Below, one piece after another: positions 36,539-44,714 of a stretch of 47,188 bases of DNA. A model generated the notes under the pieces. It had not been told where the DNA came from and did no database searches. It saw nothing but the letters and a program-made list of their open reading frames with translations. The number at the start of each line of letters is the position of its first letter. Positions within the stretch are counted from its first letter, which is position 1. A program made the translations under genes and the position numbers. The stretch comes from Streptomyces sp. Isolate_45 (GTDB lineage Bacteria > Actinomycetota > Actinomycetes > Streptomycetales > Streptomycetaceae): NCBI RefSeq assembly GCF_024721315.2, contig NZ_JANFAK020000056.1, positions 1-47,188 on the forward strand, read 5' to 3'.

Positions 36539-36681
36539 GGTTCCGCGATTTCCGTTCCGGGCTCAGGTCTCGCCCCTCTTGAACCCCCGACTCGTCGTTT
36601 GTAGCAGGTGGCACGGTCCCTTTGAACGGATCCCGCCGTGGACACGGCGGTGGCGGCCGACTCCGGGGAGCCGGCCCCGGA

Positions 36682-36715
36682 ACGGAGACGGAGACGGAGA
36701 CGGAGACGGAGACGG
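36682..36715. repeat. Hexanucleotide repeat (ACGGAG)n
   Basis: About 5.7 perfect copies of ACGGAG occur in the intergenic region before the AraC regulator. In one frame they encode Thr-Glu repeats, but no gene is supported there. Confidence 0.9.
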
Positions 36716-36859
36716 CCAGGATCGTACCGGGCACGTGGTGCTCCTCCCGCAACGTGTCGAGGCTCCCGCGGGCTCGCGCGGGCCCGTCCGGCAGGCCCAC
36801 CTGCGGACGCTCGTTGACCGGTCGAATTCCGGACGTCGGCTGATAAACTCATCGGCCCT

Positions 36860-37900
36860 ATGCAGCAACCCCCAGTCGGCGCCGGTACCGTCTCGACGCA
36901 CCTCGCGCGCTTCCTCATCGACGCCGTCCCCGGACCGGACTCGGGCAGGCTCTCCCGCCTGTCCGACCTCGGTCCCGACGTCCTGCGCGACGACCTCGCC
37001 AGGACATCGACCCAGTCGCTCCTCACCGTGTGGGAACAACTCGTCCTGACTGAGCCACGCACGCTCATCGGTCCACGGATCCTGGGGAACGCACCGATCG
37101 GTACCTTCGGAGTCTGGGACTACCTGATCACCAGCGGCCCCACCCTGGGCCAGTCCCTGAGGCGAGCCGTGGAACACCTCGCCTCGCTCGGCGACCCGGC
37201 CGCGGAGCAACTCCTCGTCGAAGAGAACGGACGCAGCGTCGTCCTACGGCACGCCACCGGCAGTTGGGGGCCGGACGTGGTCGAGGCAATCGACCTGTTC
37301 GCCCTCGCCCTCTTCCTGGACCGCGCCCGGGCTGCCGTCGGGCGTCACCTCATCCCGTCCTACGTGACCATCACCCATCGGCCGCCGGCCCGGTCGCGGG
37401 AACTGACCGAACTGTTCGGTACCGACCGGATCATGTTCGGCGCGCCGTACAACTCGATCGCCTTCACCGAGGACGACGCGCACGCCCCGCTGCCCAAGGC
37501 CCAGCCTGGCTTGGAACGGCTGCTCGTCCAGCACGCGGAACTGCTCCTGGCGGCCTCCCGGCCCGTACTGCGGTGGCACGATCGCTTCCGGATGACCCTG
37601 GCCACCGCCTTCCGCGAGGACACTGTGAGTCTGGAGAAGGTGGCGCGGCGCCTGTCCTTGAGCCCCCGCACGCTCCAGCGGCGACTGTGCGAGAACGGGA
37701 CGACCTGGCGCGAGCAAGTCGAGTCCGTACGACAGCAGCACACACTCGACCTTCTACGCACCACCGACCTACCGCTCCAGTCGGTCGCGGGCCGCGTCGG
37801 GTACAGCGATGCACGTGCACTGCGGCGAGCCGTACGCCGCTGGGAGGGACAAACCCCCGGCGATATACGCAGCACGGCCCGCTCGACAGTCCCCGGTTGA
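36860..37900 (+). CDS. AraC family transcriptional regulator
   Basis: A 346-residue regulator. The N-terminal about 190 residues form an OruR/ArgR-type ligand-binding (arabinose_bd-like) domain, and the C terminus (about 245-335) is the double helix-turn-helix: VSLEKVARRLSLSPRTLQRRL and LPLQSVAGRVGYSDARALRRAVRRWEG are cut from it. It probably activates a catabolic or resistance gene not obvious nearby. The start ATG at 36860 has no strong ribosome site. Confidence 0.9.
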   Translation: MQQPPVGAGTVSTHLARFLIDAVPGPDSGRLSRLSDLGPDVLRDDLARTSTQSLLTVWEQLVLTEPRTLIGPRILGNAPIGTFGVWDYLITSGPTLGQSLRRAVEHLASLGDPAAEQLLVEENGRSVVLRHATGSWGPDVVEAIDLFALALFLDRARAAVGRHLIPSYVTITHRPPARSRELTELFGTDRIMFGAPYNSIAFTEDDAHAPLPKAQPGLERLLVQHAELLLAASRPVLRWHDRFRMTLATAFREDTVSLEKVARRLSLSPRTLQRRLCENGTTWREQVESVRQQHTLDLLRTTDLPLQSVAGRVGYSDARALRRAVRRWEGQTPGDIRSTARSTVPG

Positions 37901-38069
37901 ATTGCCCTTCTCCGAGCCGCTCGTTGTGCGCGGCCCGCGCCGCTTCAGGACGGCCTTCGAGATCACCGCCTCGGGTCGCACCGCGAACATGGAGTACATG
38001 CGACAGTCGCGCGTCGAGCGCAAAGAGTTGCCCTCGAACGCAAACCTCGTCCGGCAGGCGACCGCGAGG

Positions 38070-38420
38070 TCAGGTCTGCGAGACGTCTCCACCCGAGTTG
38101 CGAATCATGCGCTGCGGAACCTGGATGGTGGTCAGGTATTCCTCGTCCGAGATACCGGTGTGCACCTGCCTCCGGCCGGCCTGCTGCGTCTGGGCAGCAC
38201 TCCGATGCAGCACCCGGCCTTCTTCGGTGATCCGGAGCCCGCCACCTGTGTGCAGGACGAGCAGTCGCCGCTCCAACAGGAGGTCGATGTGGGGGGCCAG
38301 ACCCGCGCCGACGTCCAAGTCGGCGTATTGAGCGCGGATCACCTCGTCCCGGGTGACACCGTTCTCACTGTGGAGCACTTGGTGCGGCACCCACCACTGG
38401 GGTTGCGTGATCCCGACCAC
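38070..38420 (-). CDS. Winged-helix (MarR-like) regulator, possibly N-truncated
   Basis: A 116-residue protein. VGITQPQWWVPHQVLHS and GISDEEYLTTIQVPQRMIRN match the start and end of a MarR-like Streptomyces family that normally has a further about 25-40 residues at its N terminus. The upstream frame ends at the stop of the preceding gene, so the N terminus looks lost. The start (GTG 38420 or 38423) may be coupled to the upstream gene. It may no longer function. Confidence 0.5.
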   Translation of the reverse strand: MVGITQPQWWVPHQVLHSENGVTRDEVIRAQYADLDVGAGLAPHIDLLLERRLLVLHTGGGLRITEEGRVLHRSAAQTQQAGRRQVHTGISDEEYLTTIQVPQRMIRNSGGDVSQT

Positions 38421-38441
38421 CGCGAGCCGCGCCCTGACGTA

Positions 38442-39704
38442 CTACCGGGCGTCGCGCCGCCGGCGCGCGCGCTCGAACTCGGCGACGTCCGACATCCAGG
38501 GACCGTGCTGTTCGAGTGCGGCGCAGCCGCCGCGGACGAAGGCGCCCACCAGGTTCCGGTACCCGCCGATCCCGTCGACCAGGCGGTACTCGACCCGGTA
38601 CTCCGGATCCGACCTGCCGTCACCCTCGCGCAACGTCGTGATCCGGGCGATGGAGTCCGCGTAGAAGTGGAGCTGGATCCCTTCGCCCATCTCCTCGTCC
38701 TCGATGGTGAACACTTCATTGTCCCCGGCAGAGCGATCGCCGACGAACTCCCAGAACTCCGCGGCGGCAGTGCGGGGACCGTCCCGTAGCCACTTCTTCT
38801 CGACGCCCTTGTCGTCGGTGAACGACAGGGCAGTCTTCCTCCCACTCCCGCGGAAGTCCGCGCGGTGGCCGGCAGCCTCCTCGTCATCCTCCATGGGTGT
38901 GTTCCTGGAGCGGTCCGCGGCCTCCGAGCACATCAGGAAGCTCACGGTACGCACCGCGTCATCGACGAGCTCAGGGTGTGCACGGCGCACGGCCGCTTGG
39001 ACCGTCGTCTCCATCCGCTCCCAGTCGCGCTTGTCCGTGGCGCGGTTTCCCCGTCGCGGGTCGCGGCCGATCCGCATGCCGGCGCACGCCTGCTCCGCAG
39101 TGGCGATCACCCGCATGACCTCGGGCCGCAGCGCGGAATCGACGGCATCGGGCATCCGCCGCGGAACCGTCGCTCCGTGCAGGTACTGGCCCGTGTACCT
39201 CAGCATCGCGGCGTCGAGTGGACCGAGCACGGCTCCGCGCTCGGCGCGACGGCGGTCAGCGTGGTACTCCTGAGCTCGTTTCCCGTTCGGTGTCTCCGTC
39301 GCCGCGCGCATCGCCGCGCATACCTGACCGCGTTCGAGTAGACCGATGTCGGCCCCGTGGGCGATGAGCCGGCTCCTGTCCCACCGGATCCGCCGGAAGA
39401 GCGCGTCGACGTCCGCGGGCGCGGCAAGGAGGATCGGGTCCAGGAGCGCGACGGCAGCTTCCTCGTCGAGCCGGCCCCGGGTTCCGGCGGCGTCGCACAG
39501 CGGAAGGACCGCACTCCACAGCATCAGGTGTCTGGCCAGGTCATTCCGGATCACCGCGAGATGGGCTTCGCTGATCGGGAACGTGAACGTGCGAGGCTCG
39601 TGGTTGGCGTCGGCTCCGGCACCGAGCATCAGCTTCAGCTCGCCGTCCTCGCGGATCACGTTCGGGATCCAGCCGCTCTGGCGCGTGAAAACGATGTCTC
39701 TCAT
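38442..39704 (-). CDS. Large conserved hypothetical with shared C-terminal domain
   Basis: A 420-residue protein starting MRDIVFTRQSGWIPNVIRED. I recognise it as a Streptomyces protein of unknown function (possibly DUF6357), but I am not certain. The central part is helical. The C-terminal about 125 residues (VFTIEDEEMGEGIQLHFYAD ... ALEQHGPWMSDVAEFE) align with the N-terminal domain of the upstream neighbour at 39777-40430. It sits in one orientation with that gene, 72 bp downstream, probably co-transcribed. Confidence 0.75.
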   Translation of the reverse strand: MRDIVFTRQSGWIPNVIREDGELKLMLGAGADANHEPRTFTFPISEAHLAVIRNDLARHLMLWSAVLPLCDAAGTRGRLDEEAAVALLDPILLAAPADVDALFRRIRWDRSRLIAHGADIGLLERGQVCAAMRAATETPNGKRAQEYHADRRRAERGAVLGPLDAAMLRYTGQYLHGATVPRRMPDAVDSALRPEVMRVIATAEQACAGMRIGRDPRRGNRATDKRDWERMETTVQAAVRRAHPELVDDAVRTVSFLMCSEAADRSRNTPMEDDEEAAGHRADFRGSGRKTALSFTDDKGVEKKWLRDGPRTAAAEFWEFVGDRSAGDNEVFTIEDEEMGEGIQLHFYADSIARITTLREGDGRSDPEYRVEYRLVDGIGGYRNLVGAFVRGGCAALEQHGPWMSDVAEFERARRRRDAR

Positions 39705-39776
39705 GAACTCACTCTTCCCCGGAACGGCACCGGTCGGCGTCACGGCGATGGCGCGGCCCCACCCCGCACCGTCCGT

Positions 39777-40430
39777 TCACGACCACCGTGCGCATTCGGC
39801 GTCGAGGCGTGTGTCGGTGCGCACCCAGACTTCGCCCCCGGCGGCCTCGGACGGGGCGTCGACTCGTTCGATACCGAGGAACTCGATCAACTTGAGCAGT
39901 ACGGCTCGTTCGGCTCGGTCATCCTCGACACCATGCGAGTCGAAGAAGACGTAGTACTGGTCGCTCGGGTCCACGAAGCCCGAATCTGCCCAGATCCGAG
40001 CGACTTCTTCGAGCGCCGCTGCTTCCGTCGTGATCGTGGCGGCGCGGGCGGCACCGCGAGTCTCCGGTGACGCGTCGAGGTCGGCGAGGTCGGAGAACCA
40101 CTGGCCGAAGCGGTCGAGGCCGGCGTATCCGTTCTCGAAGAACAGCATCGCGCTCGGAAGGTAGCGATTGGCCCTGTCGACCAGGAGGTATTCCGACCGG
40201 GGTTGGTCCGCGTCCTGGATCCGGGAGATAACACCTTGGCCGGGCATGAGTACCAAACTCTGTCCCGACGGTTCGTCATTGATGGTGTAGGTATCAGAAT
40301 GTCGATCACGGAAGAACTCGGAGAACGCCACATAGGCTTCCTGAGGGTCACCCACGGAGACCTGTTGGTCGTTGCCATCACCGACAGCGAAGACGAATTG
40401 TTTCGGTCCGGGGTTGTAGGGGCGAGCCAT
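39777..40430 (-). CDS. Hypothetical protein sharing a domain with its downstream neighbour
   Basis: A 217-residue acidic protein starting MARPYNPGPKQFVFAVGDG. Residues about 10-135 (AFSEFFRDRHSDTYTINDE, LLVDRANRYLPSAMLFFENG and FGQWFSDLADLDA) align with the C-terminal domain of the 38442 gene. The rest (EVARIWADSGFVDPSDQYYV) is unique. Function unknown. Both proteins are plausible effector, immunity or regulatory partners. Confidence 0.7.
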   Translation of the reverse strand: MARPYNPGPKQFVFAVGDGNDQQVSVGDPQEAYVAFSEFFRDRHSDTYTINDEPSGQSLVLMPGQGVISRIQDADQPRSEYLLVDRANRYLPSAMLFFENGYAGLDRFGQWFSDLADLDASPETRGAARAATITTEAAALEEVARIWADSGFVDPSDQYYVFFDSHGVEDDRAERAVLLKLIEFLGIERVDAPSEAAGGEVWVRTDTRLDAECARWS

Positions 40431-40564
40431 ATGCGTCCTTCGTTCACGTGTGAGAGATCCACCAGCGTAGTCGAGTCAGAGCGGACGGACCTGCCGTCCA
40501 TCGCCGACGAACAGCCGGGAGAACTGGCAGATCGGCCTGCCTCCGCGCCCCGGCAGCCGTAGCG

Positions 40565-40750
40565 CCCCGTCGGCCCCGCCTCGTAGGCCCCGCCTCGTAG
40601 GCGGCGATGGCAGGCTCCAGCCGGTTGCGTACGCCGAGTTTGCCGAGGGAGGCCTTGGCGCGGGCCTTCACCGTGCCCTCGACCGACCAAGTGCAGGCGC
40701 AGCCCGACGTCGGAGTTGGAGGGCCGTTCCGGGGCAAGGGTCTGCGCGGG
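40565..40750 (-). pseudogene. Remnant of a LuxR-type response regulator
   Basis: One frame reads LAPERPSNSDVGLRLHLV and the next, after a GGTC tetranucleotide duplication (plus-strand GACC twice at 40681-40688), continues VEGTVKARAKASLGKLGVRN and RLEPAIAAYEAG. Removing four bases restores a LuxR helix-turn-helix end (xxNxEIxxRLHLxExTVKxHxxxLLxKLGVRNR). The receiver domain is absent, so this is a frameshifted fragment. Confidence 0.6.
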
Positions 40751-40772
40751 CGGCATCGGCATCGGCATCGGC
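40751..40772. repeat. Hexanucleotide repeat (CGGCAT)n
   Basis: CGGCAT occurs three times plus a partial copy, just upstream of the LuxR remnant. Confidence 0.8.
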
Positions 40773-40945
40773 GTGACACCCGCGATCACACCGATATCCG
40801 CAGCCTCGGTGCACGCGCCATGGCCACCCTCAAGTCCTGGCGCCGCCTGCGGAAGCTCCGCTGCGGCGCCACCAGTAGCACCGCCGTCGTCCGAGCCACC
40901 GTCGCCTTCGAACCCTCGCCACCTGATCAAGATGGAACGGGCTCA

Positions 40946-41248
40946 TTACGCCTCGTCCGGATAGTTCCATTCCAGCGCCACCGTCGCCGACGGCGCCACC
41001 TCCTTCACGTACCAGGCGACGGACGCCTCGAACTTCGGGCACCACAGGTAGGAGCGGCTCACGATGAGCGGGAAATCGGTCTCCCCCACGACGAGCCAGA
41101 CACCGCCCTCCCCCTCCATCGCCACCCGAACCTGGTCCGCGATGCCCTCGTCGCGCAGCAACTCCCGGAGCTCCTCGACAACCGCCTGAGCCTGCGCCTC
41201 GTCGACGACGTTCGACACGCGGAAACTGAATTCAATGTTCACTGACAT
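40946..41248 (-). CDS. Small hypothetical protein
   Basis: A 100-residue protein starting MSVNIEFSFRVSNVVDEAQA, with alternating strand/helix appearance and WYVKEVAPSATVALEWNYP at the end. Acidic and soluble, similar in size to small immunity or effector-type proteins, but I do not recognise a family. No strong ribosome site. Confidence 0.6.
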   Translation of the reverse strand: MSVNIEFSFRVSNVVDEAQAQAVVEELRELLRDEGIADQVRVAMEGEGGVWLVVGETDFPLIVSRSYLWCPKFEASVAWYVKEVAPSATVALEWNYPDEA

Positions 41249-41357
41249 GCCGGGCAGGCTAACCGACCGCCTCTGCTCTACGCGTTCGCTCCACCACGAC
41301 CACGTAAGTGACGAGTCGGCGCTCGGCACGGCTACCCCGCCCCAAGCCTCGCCGAAC

Positions 41358-41406
41358 CGACCCGAACCCGGACCCGAACCGAACCCGAACCCGGACCCGG
41401 AGTTGG
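41358..41406. repeat. Imperfect hexanucleotide repeat (ACCCGR)n
   Basis: ACCCGA and ACCCGG units repeat about eight times with small slips in the interval between the 40946 gene and the HIT gene. It is low-complexity and probably non-coding. Confidence 0.85.
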
Positions 41407-41638
41407 AGCCGGACCCGTACGGAACGTACCGGCCACCACCGAAACAGCGGCCAGGGGGGCATCGCCACACGATCGGTCCACGACACCGCCCACCACCCCC
41501 TGCGGCGCCGCCCACGGACACATATCTCCAGCCGGCAGACCGTTGGTGTTCCTTCGCGCTGGAAAGTCTCGCGGACCTGCGGCAGACTGTTCCACCCCCA
41601 CCGAGAGGCGCCCAGGTGTGTCAACGGAGCGAATCCCA

Positions 41639-42133
41639 ATGGACCTTGAGGCCTACGTGGAGCGGACGCGGACCGGCCCGTGCTTCGTCTGTGCGTTCCT
41701 GGCCGGGAACCCGAACTACCCGCACGAGACGGTTTTTGAGGATGCCGATCACGTAGCGTTCCTGGACAGGTGGCCCACAGTGCCGGGCAAGGTCCTGGTC
41801 GCACCCAAGGCACACATCGAGCACGCCGTGCGCGACCTGAACGAAACGGCCTACAGCCGGCTCATGCTGTTCGTCCGGGAGATCGCCCTCGCCGTCGAGG
41901 CCGTGTGCGAGCCGGAGCGCACGTACCTCTACTCGCTCGGCAGCCGGCAGGGCAACGCGCACCTGCACTGGCACATCGCCGCTCTGCCACCCGGCGTCCC
42001 CTACGCCGAGCAGCAGTTCCACGCGCTGATGACAGAAAATGGGGTCCTGGCACTGCCGCCGGACCAAGCGGCAGCGATGGCTGCAAACCTGCGTAAGGCG
42101 GTCACCGCCCGGGGAGTACTCAAGCCGGGATGA
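41639..42133 (+). CDS. HIT family protein
   Basis: A 164-residue protein of the histidine triad superfamily (nucleotide hydrolases/transferases). The triad reads NAHLHWHIAAL with His108, His110 and His112, the last being the usual nucleophile. The N terminus has a CFVC pair (Cys15, Cys18), often a zinc site in HIT proteins. GGAG nine bases before ATG 41639 supports this start; an in-frame GTG at 41618 is possible. Substrate is probably a nucleoside monophosphate conjugate. Confidence 0.92.
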   Translation: MDLEAYVERTRTGPCFVCAFLAGNPNYPHETVFEDADHVAFLDRWPTVPGKVLVAPKAHIEHAVRDLNETAYSRLMLFVREIALAVEAVCEPERTYLYSLGSRQGNAHLHWHIAALPPGVPYAEQQFHALMTENGVLALPPDQAAAMAANLRKAVTARGVLKPG

Positions 42134-42134
42134 C

Positions 42135-42153
42135 CGGCGGCCTCCGGCCGTCG
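42135..42153 (+). terminator. Hairpin after the HIT gene
   Basis: CGGCGGCC and GGCCGTCG pair with one mismatch around TCC directly after the HIT stop codon. Candidate terminator without a T tract. Confidence 0.35.
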
Positions 42154-42470
42154 CCAGATCGGCCGCACACCTGACGGCTCCGATGGCCGAAACCGTGTTC
42201 ATCCGCTTCCTGACGCGCCACGCGCAGCACGCGTCGCGGCCCGAGGAAGTACTGAGTCGCGGCGCGTGAGAGATCTGCGATAGCGCCCCACCGAGCATCA
42301 CGGAGGCAGGACCGTCGGTGCACCGGCGACGGGGGGCAGCATGAAGTATCGCCCTTCCGCGGAACCGTGGATGCTGATGGGGACAGCCGGACGCACCCCG
42401 TCCCGAGTGGCGACTCGGGTACGGATCCCGATGGGCGTGGCCGCCGGGCCTGAACCCTGCCCGGCCATGT

Positions 42471-42494
42471 CAGCGGCAGCGGCAGCGGCAGCGG
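42471..42494. repeat. Hexanucleotide repeat (CAGCGG)4
   Basis: Four perfect copies of CAGCGG immediately precede the preferred start codon of the next gene. If an upstream start were used they would encode Ala-rich sequence. Confidence 0.9.
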
Positions 42495-42499
42495 CCAGA

Positions 42500-43156
42500 A
42501 TGGCGGTCATGACGGACGGAACGACCTGGCTTGCTGCACCTCACTCCATTGCCTTCGGGGGCTACCACGTGGTGATCGCCCGCGGGCTGTCACCGCAAGA
42601 GCTCGCCGACCGCCTCGCCGCGACTCTGCTGTACGAGGCCGAGCACGTCATCGAGGCGGTCGGGGAACATACCGGAGACTCTCTTCTGGAGCTCATGGAC
42701 AACACCTACGGTGACCCCCTCGACGGCATCGGCCTGCGTCTCGGACACGCCGGTGACTGGACGTACGCGGTCGCGTACGGCGGCTGGCCGGGCGAGTTCG
42801 GCCCGCCGGCACCGATCTCGCGAGACGGTGCGCACGTCTGCCTCCTGGAGTACGAGGAGGAGAACGGCAAGCCGGTCCCGCCTCGGTTCGAGTACTTCCA
42901 CGACGGACGCCTGTTGAGCGCCTTCAACCTGCATCTGGACGCCTCCTGGGGCTATCAGGGTGTCGACGGCGACCCCGCGACGGCCGCCCGCCTGCAGGAG
43001 CTCCTCACCGCCGCCGGGCTCCCGGACCCGGAGCGCGACCAAAGGGAGGTGCACCGCACCGCGCTGAACGTCGTCGAGACGTTCTTCGGACTCTCGCTGC
43101 CGAAAGACCCGATCGTGCACGGCGCCCTGCCCGCGGTCCTGCTGGAACCGGCGTAG
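42500..43156 (+). CDS. Hypothetical protein (DUF6461-like)
   Basis: A 218-residue soluble protein. AFGGYHVVIARGLSPQELADRL and GHAGDWTYAVAYGGWPGEFG resemble the DUF6461 family (function unknown) as I recall it, with moderate confidence. ATG 42500 or 42509 are the likely starts; the frame is open upstream to 42341. The hexanucleotide repeat sits just before the start and may vary spacing. Confidence 0.65.
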   Translation: MAVMTDGTTWLAAPHSIAFGGYHVVIARGLSPQELADRLAATLLYEAEHVIEAVGEHTGDSLLELMDNTYGDPLDGIGLRLGHAGDWTYAVAYGGWPGEFGPPAPISRDGAHVCLLEYEEENGKPVPPRFEYFHDGRLLSAFNLHLDASWGYQGVDGDPATAARLQELLTAAGLPDPERDQREVHRTALNVVETFFGLSLPKDPIVHGALPAVLLEPA

Positions 43157-43961
43157 TCCAGAGCCGGGCGGCGCGAGGGACCCCGGAGCGTTCTCACTCC
43201 CGATGAAGGCAGTTGTCCACCGTCTCGGGAGGCATCCGGTTCGGTCCGGAATCCACGTCGCAGCGCGGTGGGGAGACGACTACGCGCGTTCAGCGCGAAC
43301 TCTGTCCGTAGGCCGCGGACACAGCATCGGACGACCAACTGGCTTACCTCACAGTGCGGCGGCGGGCTGTTCCCGGTGCGCCCGGCCCGTCTCGGCATGA
43401 ACCCCCACCCCATCGCGCGGACAACTGGCCCTCTTCGCTCGCATCGTGCCTCGGCCGGCTTTGATCTGCGTCGGGCTCCAAGGTTCTCCGGCCTCTCCCT
43501 GTGGTCCAGGGGCCGTGACGTCGGGCGCAGCGACTGAGGGATGAAGATCGGCCGGGCCTCCCACCGGACGCCGCGGTGATCCGTCTGGAGATGCGTCAGC
43601 GGCCGGGACGACGCGTGCGCCGCCGCGACCGCTCACGACGGCTGATGCCGTCTGCCACGAGAACGTCACGCGTTTTCCGGCGACAGCCGGCCTGCCCGGG
43701 GGGCGTGGCGGTGAGCGGGATCGCGACCCAAAGGGGGCCGGCCCCCTGTCGCTTGGGACAGCCGTACGGATGACGGGTGGAGGCCGCTGCCATGGCAGTG
43801 ACGCCCCCGTGAACGGCCTGGCCGGCGTTCCCGTTCAGGGTCGCCGATCCGGCCGTACAGGTGTCAGTTTCCAATGCGAAGGAGCGGGCGGCCTCACAAG
43901 CGGCATCGCGCGAACCGAGTACTGCGGCATGGCCGATACGGACCTCCCCACCCCGGAGCCC
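43157..43961. other. 805-bp interval without a recognised gene
   Basis: No convincing coding frame. A palindrome GGGGGCCGGCCCCC lies near 43733-43746 and could be a terminator. The twin operator sites of the next gene begin at 43962. Confidence 0.4.
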
Positions 43962-43977
43962 CTCTACGGATGTAGAG
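43962..43977 (+). promoter_or_regulatory. Operator site 1, TACx/TGTA palindrome
   Basis: CTCTACGGATGTAGAG is a 16-bp palindrome with CTCTAC/GTAGAG arms. It is one of two copies, 33 bp apart centre to centre, upstream of the 44041 membrane gene. Confidence 0.6.
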
Positions 43978-43994
43978 TGCAACTCAACCGGAAC

Positions 43995-44010
43995 CTCTAC
44001 ACATGTAGAG
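43995..44010 (+). promoter_or_regulatory. Operator site 2, TACA/TGTA palindrome
   Basis: CTCTACACATGTAGAG contains the TACA-NN-TGTA core of BlaI/MecI/CopY-family operators with matching CTC/GAG flanks. It lies 31 bases before the ATG of the membrane gene, where a bound repressor would block transcription. No BlaI-type gene is in the window. Confidence 0.6.
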
Positions 44011-44040
44011 GGTGGCCTCACCCATCCTCAAGGAGTCACG

Positions 44041-44499
44041 ATGAGCGCGACGACCTCCGCGGTCCTCGGGCAAAAGCCCGAGCCGCTACGACCCTTCAAG
44101 GTGGGGGTCGGCGGATTCCTGCTCCTGGGCACGGGACACCTCGCCCTTGCCGCCGCAACGGCCTGGGGGAATCCGACCCCGCAGGAAGAAGCCTCGTCGG
44201 CGGCCATGCGGGCGACGACCATGACGCTGCTGGGTCTGGAACGAACCACCCTCGATGTCGTCCACGGCATGAGTTCCGTCATGGCCCTGTTCGTCATCTC
44301 CTGCGCGCTCCTCTCCCTCTTCGCCGCCCGACACTCCCCCGCCTTGATCGAACGGCGTACCGCCTTCGGGTGGACACTCCTCGCCGCCTCACTCGTCGGC
44401 CTGGCGATATCCGCCCTCTTCCTGCCCCCGCCACCGATCATCGTCCTCACCGTCACCAGCTGCGCCTTCGCCCTGTCCCTGCGCCGGGCAGCACCCTGA
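44041..44499 (+). CDS. Small integral membrane protein under dual operators
   Basis: A 152-residue protein with four predicted helices (from about residues 20, 70, 105 and 128), including VGVGGFLLLGTGHLALAAA and LVGLAISALFLPPPPIIVL. AGGAG lies just before the ATG at 44041. It resembles four-helix proteins of the LIC_13387 type. Twin palindromes upstream suggest tight repression. Function unknown. Confidence 0.75.
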   Translation: MSATTSAVLGQKPEPLRPFKVGVGGFLLLGTGHLALAAATAWGNPTPQEEASSAAMRATTMTLLGLERTTLDVVHGMSSVMALFVISCALLSLFAARHSPALIERRTAFGWTLLAASLVGLAISALFLPPPPIIVLTVTSCAFALSLRRAAP

Positions 44500-44714
44500 C
44501 CTGCGTCTCAGCCGGTCCTGACGGGCCAGGAGAGGGCCCCATGGCGGTGCAGTTCAAGCAGGTGAGCCGATGACGTGCCGGCGCACGTCCGGGTCGGTGA
44601 ACTCGTGGACATCGCAGCCGGAGGCAGTACGAGCGCGAACACGAGACCGAGAGATCGCAGCAGCGCCGCCGTCTCGACGTCATGGGCAGGCTGAGCGGCA
44701 CCACCTCCTCCCGG

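Noticed and set aside
36622..36843. Thr-Glu repeat ORF over the ACGGAG array
   Set aside because: The protein repeat is only the translation of a simple DNA repeat; no start signal or conserved flank.
42184..42270. 28-residue ORF after the HIT gene (MAETVFIRFLTRHAQHASRP...)
   Set aside because: No ribosome site and no family; too short to support.
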